Source of the DNA: Balanoglossus misakiensis
Taxonomy: Eukaryota > Hemichordata
Length of the DNA stretch: 64,000 nt
Reading direction: 5' to 3'
Assembly (NCBI GenBank): GCA_040954595.2
Contig: CM082591.2
Coordinates: 8,122,001-8,186,000 of the forward strand
This document shows, piece by piece, positions 1 to 10,884 of the stretch (its first letter is position 1; each line of letters starts with the position of its first letter). The notes under the pieces are model-generated. The model saw only the letters and a program-made list of their open reading frames with translations. It searched no databases and was not told the origin of the DNA. The position numbers and the translations under genes were made by a program.

Positions 1-150
1 GACTGTTACACACACATACAGGCCTTGTTGACAAGCAGAGTACTATGGGTATATTAGCATGCTGTTTGGAGTAGAGCAAGAAATTGCATTTGGAACACAG
101 AACAAAAATACTGGACATAAGTCAAGTTACAGCTAATGTCCCTTGAACTT
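1..150 (+). repeat. 3' end of a family D TTAA-type MITE, cut by the window edge
   Basis: The first 150 bases match the right half of a roughly 360-bp repeat seen whole at 17282-17640 and 21808-22185. It shows the stretch about a gap, a 'gagtactgggtata'-like segment, 'gagcaagaaatt' and the ending 'agctaatgtccctt'. It lies in an intron of the zinc-finger gene. The rest of 150-489 shows nothing recognisable. Confidence 0.6.
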
Positions 151-489
151 ACATGTACCACCATACCGTAACCAAGGACGAACAAACTCTATTACTGATC
201 CATGACATATAAACCCAACAATGTATGACCTATTGAGTATCACTGATTTCTATGCAAGTACATGCAGCCTGGCAAGAGTCATGAGTTGAAAATGCCCTAC
301 CTATTGGATAATGGTTGCTGCCAAATGATTTAAACCAAAGTGCTAAGCTTGGCACTTGCCCCCTCCCTGAAATTAAAATTCATCAAGTAGATGAAGCCTG
401 GAATGCATTTCTGACATGATTTTTGCCACTATATTATTACAGACCCTGCGACAACTATGAGGTATCTTTGTTGACACAGACCTGTAACA

Positions 490-850
490 CAGAGTTGTGT
501 CTGGGTCCAATCAGATGTAGGGTACGGGGATTTCTTTTACTTCGCGATACGGTATTTTTATACTGTCGCCTCACACTACATCTGACCAACTCCCATAGAA
601 GCTCCCGTTCAACCTCCCGTTACGGCTAGGCCAATCAGATTGCAAGTTATGTCGATCTACCCTGAAGGGGATACCTATCGTTCTCTATAAGGTGCTTTCT
701 GATTGGTTTACTGGCACAGTAAAGCCTGAGATTTTGAAAAGGAGCTTCTATGGGAGTTGGTCAGATGTAGTGGGAGTTGACAGCATAAGAAAACCGTACC
801 GAGAAGTAAAAGACATCGCCAGACCCTACATCTGATTTTAATCAGATTGG
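490..850. repeat. Foldback element with 'aatcagatgtaggg' ends
   Basis: The two halves are inverted copies. The left half carries caatcagatgtagggt, a 'tttacttcgcgatacggt' stretch and 'accaactcccatagaagctcc'. The right half carries ggagcttctatgggagttggt, an 'accgtaccgagaagtaaa' stretch and accctacatctgatt. About 110 bases separate the arms. The same terminal motif recurs at 1255-1300, 7690-7850, 9925-10000, 11470-11525 and 29925-29950, so this is a dispersed family. It is intronic here. Confidence 0.7.
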
Positions 851-949
851 TCTGGGCCAGAACAGGTGCAAGTTTTTTGCGCTGTAAATGGTTGCTTGGT
901 TGTTTGCATTTCATTGGTTTAATATTGTTATTGTTATTTTTTGGATCAG

Positions 950-3900
950 GTTCATGAAAGAGCTCATACTGGAGATAGACCCTATAAATGTGAACATCCA
1001 GGATGTGGTAAAGCTTTTGCAACAGGATATGGTTTGAAAAGTCATACAAGAGTTCATACGGGCGAAAAACCTTATAAATGTCCAGAGGAAAGTTGTCAGA
1101 AAGCATTTAAAACATCAGGAGATTTACAGAAACATGTCAGAACACATACAGGTAAGAGTTTCTACTATGTCTGTATGGTTGGATTTGATTTGATTTGTAG
1201 TTTAGAAAACAGACTTGAGTGACACAGATGTGTACCACAGACTTGTTTCTGGGCTCAATCTGATTAAAATCAGATCAGGGTATGACGACATCTTTTACTT
1301 ACCCGGTATGGTATTCTTTTGCTGTCTGACCAACTCTCAACATATGCAGTCTAATTAGAACAATTAGATTCAAGGCTAGACTGTGTGGGAAATGAGTATA
1401 GTGCAAAAAACACACAAGTGTTGTTTAAATATTATCCTTTCCCCATCTATCTTTAATCTAGAATCGAGAATTGTGTGTGTGTTCGCTATGCTCCACACAC
1501 GGTCTAGCATTTTTGTCTTCAATTTTGAGTTTTTGCTATTTGCGTGTCAAAGGACTCGAACCATGGCAACTCTGGTCACTGCTCACCATGTGATCATGAT
1601 CATGACCTCGTAGAAGTCAATAACCTGATCTTCGACTGATTGGCTGAATTAATGAGCAAGGGTGTTGCTCAATATCAGTGACCTGAGTTGCCATGGTTGG
1701 AGTCCTTTGAAATGGAAATAGCAAAATTTCCAAAAATGAGATGACAAGGCTAGACTGTGTGTGAAGTGAGCATAGCAAAAAAACACAAGTCACTCAGTCT
1801 AACATAGCGGTAACTGTGACTACTACACACCTACTCGCGTAACATATGATGTTCTATTATACAATACGTTGCCTTATTTGTATTGTACAGGCACGTACAC
1901 TTGTGATCGTTTGTAATGTCACTGATGCCCTGTTGTATTTTTAGTTGCATGGAAATTTTTCAAGATTGCGTAGCAATGTTAATTCAGCCGCTCACATTTC
2001 CATTTATATCGTGGTATGTCTATTCAACCAGCAAAAATACCCTCAAATAGTGTTTAATTTGGAAAGATGTCTAATAATAGGCTTTTACAGCTCATCCAAT
2101 ATTTATATAAACCCAATGAGGCCTCATTTATACAGTGCCATAGTTTGTGTATAACCCTTTAAAATTTTATCAGTAGTGTAATTTCATTCCGTGTTTCAAA
2201 AGTTTGTCTAGCTCATTTTAGTGTGGTGATCTGCCAGGTACCCAGTTTTGTCAAAACAGCCAATCTACATCATGTGAACAGTCAACTGCAGTGTGGACTA
2301 AAATTCAGTCATCAGTTACCATGTACATTTTACATATATACATGTTCTACTCATAAAGAATTTGCTCAGCTGTAGAAATCAGCATTGTCATTGTTTTGGA
2401 CTTGTATTTATTTGTCAACAATAACAATGGCAGTTATACACATACAGGCTATATTGACAAGTTGAGTGCTGGGTATATTAGCATGCTGTTTGGATTAGAG
2501 CAAGAAATTTCATTTCATCTAAGAACAAAAATGCTTGAATTAAAGCTATTATTTACAGCCAAGAGATAAGTTAATGTTCATTCAATATTTTGGCAGGAGA
2601 AAGACCTTTTAAATGTCCCTTTGATGGATGTGATCGAGCCTTTACAACATCGAATATCCGAAAAGTTCACATACGAACCCATACTGGGGAACGACCATAC
2701 ATTTGTCAAGAAGAAACGTGTGGAAGAGCATTTGCTAGTGCTACTAACTACAAAAATCATATGAGAATACATACAGGTATGACCTTTGGTTTCTTTTCAC
2801 TGTTTTTACCCCTTGTTGCTAAATTAGCATGATTTCTGGTTGTAATTTAGGCACGGACGTCGAGTAGTCTTGGCAACATCCTTCATAACTATGCCTGTGC
2901 GTTTTTCCTTCTGTATGATGATGAAGTTCTTTTGCCCAGATGTTGCCCTACAACTTGGAGTATGTGTGTTGAAAATGCGATTTTGAATGCTGCAAGTGTA
3001 TTAAACATCAAGTCAAAAATGGGAAGTCATGAGTTGCAGCTCATGGGGCTTTAACGAGTATGAGGATTGTTGGTGTAATCGAGAGCACAGCATTTATTTG
3101 GAACAGTTTCGTCATTTAGCAATAATACACAATGTTATTGTTAAGGGCGGTATCCAGATAAATGATACCAGGATTCCCCAGTCATTTCACCGGGGTTCCC
3201 TTTGGTATATCAATGCAGTCATATGAGAAGATAGCAGAAGTGTTACCGTGGTTGCCATTTACCAGTGTTCCTCAACCTTAGCAAAAACACTGATACGTGC
3301 AATTTTGATGCTGCCCTACAACTCTGAGTATGTGTGTTTAAAATGCGATTTTGAAAGCTGCAAGTGTATTAAACATCAAGTCAAAAATGGGAAGTCATGA
3401 GTTGCAGCTCATGGGTCTTTAACGAGTATGAGGATTGTAAGTGTAATCGAGAGCACTGATTTTGAACAGTTTCGTCCTTAGCAATAATAAATGCAATTTT
3501 GATATTCTTCAGGCGAGAAACCCTACGTTTGTACTGTAGCAGGTTGCGGAAAGCGCTTCACCGAATATTCCAGTTTGTATAAACACCATGTTGTACATAC
3601 ACATTCCAAACCGTACATTTGTAACCACTGCGGCAAGACGTATCGTCAGACGTCAACGTTAGCAATGCACAAACGAACGGCTCATGGGGATACTGATGCC
3701 ACAGAGGAAAGTGAGGCACAGCTCTACGTACAACAACAAGGTAAGATTTTCTTTGTGTTTGCATTTACATATTCTTTAGAAGCACTAGTTAAAGCTATAA
3801 TCATTTAGATATTCTAGCGATCCCCTCCAAATGCAAATGACTAAAATGAGTGAAGGGCAGGAAAAGGTGTTCGGTATAGACAGATTTCCAGATTAGACAG

Positions 3901-5864
3901 AGTTCGGTTCAGACAGGTTATTCTGTAGCATACTTATCTGGTGACTCCACAAGTCACAGTCCCTTGGGGGTAATAAATGGGTGCTATAACCCTCATGGCT
4001 AGGCAATCTGTGCTCAATATGACAGAAATATGCACATCACTGGTTCCATGATTGAAATATCCAGAATAGTCGATATCTTTATATTCCACAATAAGTCAAG
4101 TGCCATCATGCAGCCATCATGAATTTGAATTCAAAGTGAGGCCAATAGGGAAAGTTGACCAGTCACATGAAGGGAGTTTCCCCAATTGCCTCGATTTGAG
4201 TTCAAATACATGATGACTGTGTGAGGGCGCTAGACTTATGAAAAGGGTGTATGCTGTCGGACATTCTGATAAATTTTGCATTTTTCCATTTGACTGCAGT
4301 TGTTGGTGAAGCTGTAGCAGCTGCTGCAGCAGTGGCGGCCGCAGCTGGAATCCCTCCGGCAAAACGACCCCGGATTCAATATCAACTGAATGCCCAAGGA
4401 GAGGTGACACAGACATCGGAAGAGACCGGAACCGGAGAAGCTAGTCATGAAAGTACAGAAGGCCCTACACCAGTGACATTAGTGACCAGCGTCTCACAGG
4501 ACGGCATTGTGACAACCACCGATACAGAGGCCGCTATTGCTGCAATGCAAGCTGCAGCAGAAGAACCAGACGCCACAAGTATTGCTGCTATACAGGTATA
4601 GATCTATTACTGCAATTCTCCCTACCTTAAATAGGTTTTAATAATAATAATTTTATTCCACTTGCACTACAGGCCTCCAGCCCAATGTACTGGAATATTT
4701 TAAATACATTTCAGGAAAAAAATAAAATGTTACAGAACACAGTGACCTTGAGAGTGTTAAGATTTGCAGGGGGTTTCTTTTACAGTGAAAGCAAGAACCA
4801 GCACTTTCCCGGAAGTCAGTTCGCCAACTCCTTCCTTTTGTTAAAGGCATAAAATAAGTAAAGGCTTAACTTTCTTATGATATTCGGATTTTGTGTTGAC
4901 ATAATTTGCATAAATTTATCAATAGAAGGGTTGGTAAGAAATTGAGCAGGTAAGTATTTTACCCTGATGGTATCGTATAACTTACATTGTAATAAAAAGT
5001 GGTATTCATTTTCTATGTACCCATCGTTACAAATACACAACCTGTCTTCACGTGGGGTGTTATTTCGTCTACCTTGTTCAATATGAAGTGGATGGTTAGA
5101 TAACCGAAAAGAAGTTAAGGTAGCTCTAAAAATAGGCTTCAGGGTGGTGAGGAGGTATGGTTCTATCAATAGAGTAGATTTAAAAAGTCTATATGATTGC
5201 AGCCTGTTGTAAGTACCAATTTCCACGTTCCAGTCTTGCAGTTCTATGTCTGTACAACGCTGTCTAAATTCCGAAAGGAATTTTGTCTCGTTACCCACTC
5301 CCTGATTGTACCATGCCTCCGCAAACCCATATGAAAACAGGATAGATCTCACAGCTATTGCCCAACATTCACAATTTCTTTCAGCCAGTTTACATTGCTC
5401 TTGGTACGCATGAAAAATATATCTCTTAGTATCAGCGTTTGTTAAACGTAACCAGAACTTTATCATTTTTGGAAGTCTTAGCGTTCTCATGCTAAATCTT
5501 CCCAACTCCCCTCTTACTGCAATATTGACAAAACCTAAATAGGTTTTAGCTACCTAGGTGAGCGATGAAAATCTCATATGGTCAACGCAATTTCAAGATG
5601 GCCGATTTTCGCCATGTTTAAGAATTGGGAGTTCATAAGCATGCTGGACGACTGAATCCTTAAGTCTAATTCCTGCCCAACTCTTTGGAATTGTCAAATT
5701 TCAAGTTGTCTTTCTCTGTTTGGTCTCAGCTTGCAAATCAACAGCAGCTAGAAGAGGCCGTAGCAGTGGGACTGCAACAGCAAGATGGAACAGCCCAGCA
5801 GGAGGGTGTACAAATAACAGAAGAACCAAGTACAACAGACGCAATAATGGCATACCAAGCATAG
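950..5864 (+). CDS. ZNF143: ZNF143/ZNF76-type zinc-finger transcription factor, 3' five exons (5' partial)
   Basis: Sequence-specific nuclear activator of the Staf family, which in vertebrates binds SBS motifs at snRNA and many mRNA promoters. Coding exons are 950-1151, 2597-2776, 3513-3740, 4300-4595 and 5730-5864 (TAG 5862-5864), all with GT-AG borders and matching phases (1,1,1,0). The first three encode the end of one C2H2 finger and six whole fingers. Linkers and finger bodies such as [51 protein letters not shown] and [11 protein letters not shown] are diagnostic of ZNF143/ZNF76. Exon 4300-4595 encodes an alanine-rich run, then a PAKRPR basic patch, then an acidic/Thr-rich segment. The last exon is Gln-rich and ends in IMAYQA. 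The N-terminal activation region and first finger lie upstream of the window. Invertebrates usually have one gene for the vertebrate ZNF143/ZNF76 pair, so the symbol names the family. Confidence 0.93.
2942..3490 (+). repeat. Intronic direct duplication (about 369-bp spacing) split by a 'gttcccc' repeat
   Basis: A block of about 190 bases starting at 2942 (tgccctacaact, aaacatcaagtcaaaaatgg, gagttgcagctcatgg, ctttaacgagtatgagg) is repeated with few changes from about 3311. Between the copies lies a segment containing 'ttaagggcggtatccag', 'ccccagtcatttcaccgggg' and 'cctcaaccttagcaaaaac'. That segment is also present alone at 24865-25010. The second copy runs to about 25 bases before the acceptor of the exon at 3513. 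Confidence 0.75.
4094..4249. repeat. Family K foldback MITE ('gagggcgctagac' ends)
   Basis: An inverted repeat of about 155 bp whose arms contain gccatcatgaatttgaatt and its near complement, ending gtgagggcgctagactta. It matches 38003-38166 in the kinesin 3' UTR. It ends about 50 bases before the acceptor of the exon starting at 4300. Confidence 0.7.
4600..5640. repeat. Older dispersed repeat that hosts the LINE
   Basis: Joining the flanks of the LINE gives accttaaataggttttagctacctaggtgagc (broken here by the insertion), followed by aatctcat and caagatggccgatttt. A similar stretch lies uninterrupted at 28519-28600 (aaacaggtttttgctacc, ctaggcgagtggg, tttcaagatggccgattttt). This shows the pre-insertion sequence was itself repetitive. 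Confidence 0.65.
4641..5535 (-). mobile_element. 5'-truncated non-LTR retrotransposon (LINE) 3' end
   Basis: The minus strand carries an open frame (codons about 5505 down to 4816) encoding about 229 residues. It has a CxC...H...C knuckle, seen as [19 protein letters not shown], which is typical of the C-terminal region after reverse transcriptase in CR1/L2/RTE-like LINE ORF2 proteins. The element is cut at its 5' side (5535) before the RT domain and ends at 4641 with a TTATTATTATT tail. It is flanked by an exact 13-bp duplication, taaataggtttta, at 4628-4640 and 5536-5548. It sits antisense in the last intron of the ZNF143-type gene. No intact RT or endonuclease is present, so it is dead. 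Confidence 0.85.
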
Positions 5865-6001
5865 TATCAACCAGCATTAAAACTGAAAATAATGGATCTT
5901 TTACAGTTATTATTATGTACGCTAATGTCAGTATCTTTCCATAAAACTGCGAGTGCTCCCTGTATAGGACCAAGCTTTCTTAGAATGCTTGACATCACCA
6001 C

Positions 6002-6210
6002 ACTGTAAAACGGGAAATTTTTGCGACAGCAAATTTTCGTGATATCAAAAGAGGCAACTGTTACACAACAATAAATTTTTACATTCTTGTATTCCACTGC
6101 ATCGTTATCTGCGAAAACCATTTTTACGTGACTCTTTATTTTCGTGTTTTGTTGGCTCTTGTGTAGTTCACGCAAATTTATCGTTCGCGAAAATTTCCCG
6201 TTTTACAGTA
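6002..6210. repeat. Family H MITE (actgtaaaacgggaaatttt ends)
   Basis: Terminal inverted repeats actgtaaaacgggaaatttt and aaaatttcccgttttacagt flank about 170 bp of AT-rich sequence. Relatives lie at 30533-30733, 46773-46903 and 54185-54400, with an end fragment at 56685-56745. It lies 140 bp past the ZNF143-type stop codon. It includes an AATAAA (6070-6075) that could serve as a poly(A) signal. A second AATAAA lies at 6653-6658. Confidence 0.75.
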
Positions 6211-6461
6211 TACATTGTACAGTTATAATAACTCAGCTGAACTCAGCGAGACAAGCTAGATAGTAATGTGTTTCTGCAATTCTTCAACTGAACTTAAACT
6301 CATCAGCTACCTATTTTTACACCCACCAGAAATTGGCCAATATTTTAAAGCCTCAGTAGCTGCCATTTTTTTCATGATTTTGCTTTCTAATTTAGAATGT
6401 TCCATATAAGTGTGTTAACTTGTGGGTATACACAGACAAATTATCAACCTCTGATTGTGAC

Positions 6462-6629
6462 TTAGACCCTCTCACAGCCCCTCTCGTCGACCATGCAGGC
6501 TTATGGACTGATTGCATGTGTGCCCAAGGTTCGCTACACAACACCATATGGGGCTTCTCTTTTGCTAAACAGTTGAGGGCGCGTCAGTGAAGAGCCTTGT
6601 AGCGAACCGTGGGCTGTGAGAGAGTCTAA
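6462..6629. repeat. Short MITE with 19-bp TIRs (ttagaccctctcacagccc)
   Basis: The left end ttagaccctctcacagccc and the right end gggctgtgagagagtctaa are complementary except for one base. Inside, gcccaaggttcgctaca and tgtagcgaaccgtgggc form further inverted arms. The interior is non-coding. Confidence 0.75.
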
Positions 6630-6834
6630 TTATCACTGTACATTTAAATATGAATAAATTAAATAATAAATGGGTGCCACACCCATTATTCAATTGCCCA
6701 TTGCAAGAGTACACAAATATCGTGGTATGTGCACATTGGTTTTATCCCCACAAAGTCAAGAGTGACATTTGTTGACTAAGACTGAAGTATTTTATTGATG
6801 CATTTTATTGATGTATGGTGCAGCTCTTAGGCCT

Positions 6835-7189
6835 TTAAAGGGACAAAGTCTCTCTCTCGCTGCCCTTTTTTCCATTAATTATATTTGATACAAGACACCG
6901 TTTGTTATTCTACATGTGGATATATAGTGAATGAACGTTCAACCACACACAACTTCCATCCCCCTTATAGACAGGAGAGTGAAAAAAATCGCCAAAATGA
7001 ATAATCGTTCTTTACCATTTATTCATTCTGGGCGAGTTTTTACTCTCATATCATACAAGTGGGATGGAAGTTTTGTGTGGTTGATCATTGATTCACTATA
7101 TATCCACATTTATATTAACATAAATGGTGTCTTGTATCAAACATAATTAATGGAAAAGGGGCAGCTGGAGAGAGACTTTGTCCCTTTAA
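6835..7189. repeat. Family A foldback MITE, copy 1
   Basis: About 350 bp, palindromic over nearly its whole length. TTAAAGGGACAAAGTCTCTC stands at one end and the complement at the other. Internal arms include ctacatgtggatatatagtg and catcccacttgtag. A near-palindromic centre holds tcgccaaaatgaataat. Bounded by TTAA on both sides. Confidence 0.85.
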
Positions 7190-7689
7190 GGGATATGAGA
7201 TGTCTAAAATCAATGTCTTCCTTGACACAAAATGGACTAGTGCATGTATAGGTGGGTCAACATCTTGTTCCCATCCGTTCATCACCCACCCCCAAAAGTG
7301 ATATAAATAGAAGAAATGTGCAAATATTGCCATTTCCCTTGAATTGAGGTTATTAAAATAATTTCTCAAGTACGAATCTTTATAAAAGAAGCAGAATATA
7401 AATTAACACAATGAATTGACTAGAGATATCACAAATTTCCAAACCAAAATTTTACGTACAAGTCGGTTTTCTATTTCAGACAATATTTAAATGCAGTTTA
7501 TGTCAAAATGAAATGTTATGATTTTTCTGATTATCATTATTGATTTTGTTTGAACTGCATGAGAATTTTGGCAAAGTTTCAGTTTCTTGTAATTTTCTGT
7601 ATAATCTTATCGCAAGAGATAGTGCAGTGTGGCCATAATTTGGTGTTTATGTCCATCAATTTGTTCAGCTTTTACTGTCATGATTGATC

Positions 7690-7852
7690 TGATTAAATTC
7701 AGATGTAGAGTTAGGCGGCGGCGTTTACATTTGCTGAATCTTGGCTGTTCTGTTCGGAAGGGGTGAGAACAGCCAAGACAGAGAACAGAACAGCCAAAAC
7801 TATCACCGGTGCCTAACTTTACATCTGATTTTAATCAGATTACTGTCATGAT
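7690..7852. repeat. Palindromic element of the 'aatcagatgtag' family
   Basis: Ends are gattaaattcagatgtag and tacatctgattttaatc. Internal arms contain tcttggctgttctgttc and its complement gaacagaacagccaa. A related piece is at 29855-29950. The stretches 7190-7690 and 7853-8128 show nothing recognisable. Confidence 0.65.
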
Positions 7853-8128
7853 ATTCTTGATTTAAAAAAAAACACCTACATCACTGAAGGTGGTCATGCA
7901 TGTTGTATTGTCACTTGCAAACATTGTTTTGCCTGTAGATATGTCAAAGGGTAATGATAATGCTTTATTTAATACTGCCAGCACTTTTCATGGAATATTC
8001 AACTACTCTGTATGGTATAGATCTGTCCAGCAAAACAATGTAGGGTGTGATCTTTTGTGAATCATTACCCAGCCTACGCACAATTTTTGTCAACTATTTC
8101 AACTGGGTTCTCTTTCTCCAAATACCCA

Positions 8129-8483
8129 TTAAAGGGACAAAGTCTCTCTCTTGCTGGCCCTTTTTAATTAATTATGTTTGATACAAGACACCATTTATGT
8201 TATTCTACATGTGGATATATAGTGAATCAACGTTCAACTACACACAACTTCCATCCCACTTGTAGACAAGAGAGTGAAAAACTCGCCAAAATGAATAATA
8301 GGTCTCTACCATTTATTCATTTTGGACGAGATTTTACTCTCATATCCTACAAACGGGATGGAAGTTGTGTGTGGTCGAACATTTATTCACTACATATCCA
8401 CATGTAGAATAACATAAACAATGTATTGTATCAAACAAAATTAATGGAAAAAGGGCAGTGAGAGAGAGACTTTGGCCCTTTAA
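8129..8483. repeat. Family A foldback MITE, copy 2
   Basis: Full-length copy with TTAAAGGGACAAAGTCTC at the left and GAGACTTTGGCCCTTTAA at the right. The outer 20 bases, the acatgtggatatatagtg arm and the central tcgccaaaatgaataat match the other copies. Confidence 0.85.
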
Positions 8484-8599
8484 ATTCCTGATTCCACATT
8501 GGTGATTCATATTTCTGTACTGATACATTGTAGCCACATTTCATGGCCACAGGTTGTCCATCTCCACCATGCAGTGCCAGCAAATGTGGAGGCACATCA

Positions 8600-8673
8600 A
8601 AATTAATTCAAAGAAATATAAAATTAATTCTATGTGCCGGTAAAATTAATTCCAGGCTCTATAAAATTAATTC
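8600..8673 (+). repeat. Short minisatellite, aaattaattc every 21-22 bp
   Basis: The decamer aaattaattc starts at 8600, 8621, 8643 and 8664, giving a 21-22-bp period over four diverged units. Confidence 0.7.
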
Positions 8674-8704
8674 TAACACATTTTATATAAATAAACTACA
8701 ATTT

Positions 8705-8850
8705 TGACCAGGACGGGCGCCCATACAGTAGGGCCTAGTGGTGAGGGTACTGCACTCATGATTGGAGGGATGTTGGTTCGAGACTCGGACCCAGACATAG
8801 CTGTGGTTGCACTTTAATTAAAAGGTTCGCCAATGCCCCTTAAACCATTG
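8705..8850 (+). repeat. tRNA-derived SINE-like sequence
   Basis: The stretch has an A-box-like 'gcctagtggtgaggg' followed about 35 bases later by a B-box-like ggttcgagactcg. That spacing fits an internal RNA polymerase III promoter of tRNA type. A non-tRNA body follows. No clean cloverleaf is seen, so it is read as a SINE head and not as a functional tRNA. The stretch 8851-9255 shows nothing recognisable. Confidence 0.5.
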
Positions 8851-9254
8851 AGCAACAATCATTTCAATGCTCTTTCTGTGGTCTGATACACAAACACACT
8901 AAGGCGTCTATTCTGTTCCTGTTACAAATTGAACTGAACAATAAAATGAACATAGCAAATAAGAAACTAGCTACCATATTAAATTTGCTGTAATATGACA
9001 TCATGTACACATACATTTCAATTTGTGTCATGATATGATCCAATTCTATGTTCAGCTGATGGCCATTACATTATGATTTTTATATCCAGAGGTTACTTTC
9101 TCAAATTTGTTTCAAATGATCTCATTCAAACTCACAATGAGTACAGCGCACTAAAACATTCTGCACATCATACCTCCTGTATAATACTGTCAGAAACACG
9201 GTCATTTCACAGACTTTCCTCAACTGATTTTATTCCACTATGATTTCCTTTGGT

Positions 9255-9355
9255 GTTTTCTTAACACTTTTACCACCATGGTTCAGTCCAAATCCATTGT
9301 TTTCTATGGTAAGGTTGGACCTCTAAAGAGGGAACTGGGGGTGAAAGGAATTGAT
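9255..9355 (-). repeat. Family C mini-MITE, reverse copy
   Basis: A diverged reverse-orientation copy of the roughly 95-bp element that forms the tandem array at 18098-19612. It shows ttaccaccatggttcagtcc, tatggtaaggttggacctc and gaactgggggtgaaagg. Confidence 0.65.
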
Positions 9356-9924
9356 CCAATGGGTACTGTGTCATTGACAATGACTTGTTTTCATATTTTT
9401 TGTGTGCATAATTTCTCATTGAAGTATTGAATCAACTAAATTGAATTAAATTGTTGACAATAACAAGATGACTAACTTGTTCACAAGTTGAATCGTTTCA
9501 TCATATGGAGTCAGACGAAAGAACTGTAATTCATGCGACTTGCGTATACTATAGAATTTATATGGACTGCTCCTGTTTTCAAAGAGTTATTTTCCATTAT
9601 CTGCTTTTTCATGTAACAGTATCAAACTTGGCTTTGAGATATGAATTGATTAGTTTTAGAACATTACGTAGTTTTTAAATTTCAAATATGAAATAAACAG
9701 GTTTCCAAATAACATGACTGAACACGAAATGAGTTTTTGTATGTGTAATATTTGCCTGGGCGTAAGATTATGAGTTTGAAATCATTTTGGAAAAGAGTGC
9801 AGAGTTTGATCAGTCAGTTTTGTCATGGCTATTAAAATTGTTTTCTTTAAGTATGAATCTTCTCAACATAGCCCATGCATCCGTGATCTGCAATCGGCAT
9901 TGTTATTGTTTGAAAATATCAGTC

Positions 9925-10160
9925 CAATCTGATTAAAATCACTACCGCGCCGTGTAAGCAAAAACATGTCGTACCCTACATCTGATTTTAATCAGATTGA
10001 TTCAAGTCCAGACTTGAATGCATTTGTCAACAATAACAATGATCTGTACATATACACAAGAATGCAGAAAACTAGGCGTGTTGGGATATTATTAGGAGGG
10101 GAACAAGAAAAATTATTTGATAAACAAAACAAAAATACTGAAATAATAAATTAGCAGGTA
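9925..10160 (+). repeat. Composite of 'aatcagatgtaggg' ends and a decayed family D piece
   Basis: Arms aatctgattaaaatcac and accctacatctgattttaatcagatt enclose about 50 bp. They are followed by tgtcaacaataacaatg and acaagaaaaattatttgataa, which match family D. The remaining 9356-9925 and 10160-10640 are AT-rich with C/G runs and show no gene. Confidence 0.5.
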
Positions 10161-10884
10161 GTGGCGTTTATACATATAAAATTTGAAGTGCAGAAATTTG
10201 AGTTATTTTAATAGAACTGACCCACAAAAAATTGTTATGACATTTCTAATGCGTGTCGAATCATGTGCAGCATACATTTACTATGCCCAGTCTAGGTTGA
10301 TACCATTATTTTTAGGGGGCGGCGGTTTAATCCTGCTTTGTGTTAAACTTCATATGATAAGTTATTGATTTCATTATAGTATTTTCAATAAGTCATTCAA
10401 GATTTAAAGATTTTAAAGTCCTTTTTTTCATACCCCGACCCGGTGTTTATGTGACCCCCCCCCTCCCATTTTATGTGATAAGTGATGCAACCCCCTATCC
10501 CCACCCTGAAAATCTGTCGGCCCTCCTGAAAGTGAATATTCGGAACAGTTACAAGACTCGAAACCGAAGCTGAATCCAAAATCAACTTCAACGTCTTGAG
10601 TATAATACACGCCTACTTAGGGGGAAACCATTTGATTTAGGGGCGGGGAATATGGGAGTGTCATCATTTTTTTCGGCCGCTGTTTACAGCATGTTTTTTT
10701 TTTCGATTGTCAGTCCTTCTTTTCCCTTAAGACATTGCAGAAGATTTTACCCTCCGCACTATCTGCCAACGAATTCCCCCAATCTTGTTTCCACCCCCAG
10801 AAATCAAATGGTTCTCCCCTTACGTCAACCACTGACTGTGTTTCAACCCCCGGCGTTTCAGCCTCAAAACAAGTTAAGTAAATC

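Noticed and set aside
5720-5973. Alternative frames over the last ZNF143-type exon
   Set aside because: The Gln-rich frame continuing phase 0 from the previous exon to TAG 5862-5864 is the supported one.
8174-8407. Recurring frame '[16 protein letters not shown]...' in several places
   Set aside because: It is the translation of the family A foldback element; stops differ between copies.
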